A stretch of DNA of 64,000 bases from an uncultured Clostridium sp. (lineage in GTDB: Bacteria; Bacillota; Clostridia; TANB77; CAG-508): NCBI GenBank assembly GCA_948469315.1, contig CAOKLQ010000003.1, positions 1 through 64,000 of the forward strand, read 5' to 3'. The notes beneath the pieces were generated by a model, which worked only from the letters and a program-made list of their open reading frames with translations, was not told the origin of the DNA and made no database searches. The position numbers and the translations under genes were made by a program. How positions within the stretch are numbered: position 1 is the stretch's first letter; each line of letters opens with the position of its first letter. This document shows, in pieces, positions 63,239 through 64,000 of this stretch.

Positions 63239-64000
63239 CTATTCTGTTCTTAAGGCAATTACTGGATCTTTTTTACTTGCCATTTTAGCTGGTATTAGTC
63301 CTGCAATTATTGTAAGTAGCATACTTATAACTACTAATGTTACTCCTGCACTAACTGGCACCATTGCATGAACTTTTACATTTGCTAGAGCATATATAAC
63401 AGCATTTATTGGTATTGTAATTAATATTGTAATTCCTATTCCTAATAATCCTGAAATTAATCCTATTATAAATGTTTCTGCATTAAATACTCTTGATATA
63501 TCTTTTTTAGATGCTCCTATTGCTCTTAAAATTCCTATTTCTTTTGTTCTTTCTAAAACTGATATGTATGTTATAATTCCTATCATAATTGATGAAACTA
63601 TTAATGATATTGCAACAAACGCTATTAATACATAACTTATTGTATTTATAATTTGCGTTACAGATTTCATCATTACACCTATCATATCTGTGTAGTTTAT
63701 AACATTTTGCTCTTTTCCTTCATCTTTTTGTTTTTGATTATATTCTTCTATTGCTTTTGTTATTTTGTCTTTTGATTCAAAGTCTTTTGGATATATGTTT
63801 ATTGAAGTTGGTGTGTTTAGGTCTATTGCACTTAGTTTTTCTAAGTTTTTTTCATAACTTGAATCCTTATTTGCATTGTAGCTTTCCATCATTTGAGCAA
63901 TTTGCTCACTACTTAATTTGCTTAAGTTTAATTTTTGCTCATCTGATAATGAGTTGTAATCAAATTTTTCTGTGTCTTCATCTGTTGGAAATTTTAGTCC
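63239..64000 (-). CDS. ABC transporter permease (FtsX/MacB type), C-terminal part (runs off window)
   Basis: The frame is open to the window edge, so the N-terminus is missing. The visible part is an extracytoplasmic region (SINIYPKDFESKDKITKAIE) followed by three transmembrane helices. The FtsX-like signature lies in ISVLERTKEIGILRAIGAS and PAKMASKKDPVIALRTE. Such permeases pair with an ATPase, normally encoded upstream in transcription order, here outside the window. Often used for antimicrobial peptide or lipoprotein export; the substrate is unknown. Confidence 0.88.
   Translation of the reverse strand, partial: GLKFPTDEDTEKFDYNSLSDEQKLNLSKLSSEQIAQMMESYNANKDSSYEKNLEKLSAIDLNTPTSINIYPKDFESKDKITKAIEEYNQKQKDEGKEQNVINYTDMIGVMMKSVTQIINTISYVLIAFVAISLIVSSIMIGIITYISVLERTKEIGILRAIGASKKDISRVFNAETFIIGLISGLLGIGITILITIPINAVIYALANVKVHAMVPVSAGVTLVVISMLLTIIAGLIPAKMASKKDPVIALRTE

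Overview
The window is very AT-rich DNA from a spore-forming Clostridia-type Firmicute. Evidence for this is the spoIIAA-spoIIAB-sigF operon, spoIID and spoIIQ, a Bacillota-type RNase P RNA, a T-box leader on lysS, WhiA, RemA and the DXP pathway enzyme Dxs. I cannot name the genus; an uncultivated gut lineage is a guess.

Layout. 1-622 is the start of a secreted Pro-Thr-Ala-Lys repeat protein. 818-36667 is mostly housekeeping on the minus strand: fmt, def, priA, gmk, rpoZ, remA, a YicC-type RNase, rsmE, hemW, whiA, prmC, rnpB, nrnA, rbfA, infB, ylxQ, ylxR, nusA, rimP, holA, gpsA, plsY, der, rpmF, a Ctp protease, ylmH, dxs, a polyprenol-kinase-like gene, clpX, clpP and tig. 36808-51103 is one M14 zinc peptidase gene cut into three pieces by two large-serine-recombinase elements of about 4.3 and 9 kb. 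They carry an MFS transporter, a YgjV/GDPD/phosphatase cluster, a ParE-Phd toxin-antitoxin pair, a MobC-like protein, a nuclease and small unknown genes. 51156-54695 is a sporulation block (spoIIQ, spoIID, sigF, spoIIAB, spoIIAA). 54966-64000 holds asnB, an accessory region bounded by degenerate copies of the asnB 3' end, T-box-controlled lysS, an ORF6N protein and the end of an ABC permease gene.

The most striking observation is a recurring recoding signature. Twelve times, in nine genes (priA twice, prmC, a polyprenol-kinase-like gene, the M14 peptidase twice, a serine recombinase twice, spoIIQ, spoIID, spoIIAA, asnB), the conserved frame breaks at an in-frame CGG codon. Every break is repaired by skipping one base so that GGN is read as a family-expected glycine. 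No gene I can verify by homology uses CGG as an ordinary arginine codon; six poorly conserved genes contain it in frame without a shift. I infer that CGG, or the quadruplet CGGN, is a +1 frameshift signal read as Gly here. Sequencing error or pseudogenes fit poorly with the constant codon phase.

A second theme is a family of short hairpin repeats (roughly TCAAACRWTGTAGGGG followed by a variable stem-loop). They lie between genes and also inside prmC (two copies) and spoIID. One prmC copy supplies the CGG at which the frame must shift.
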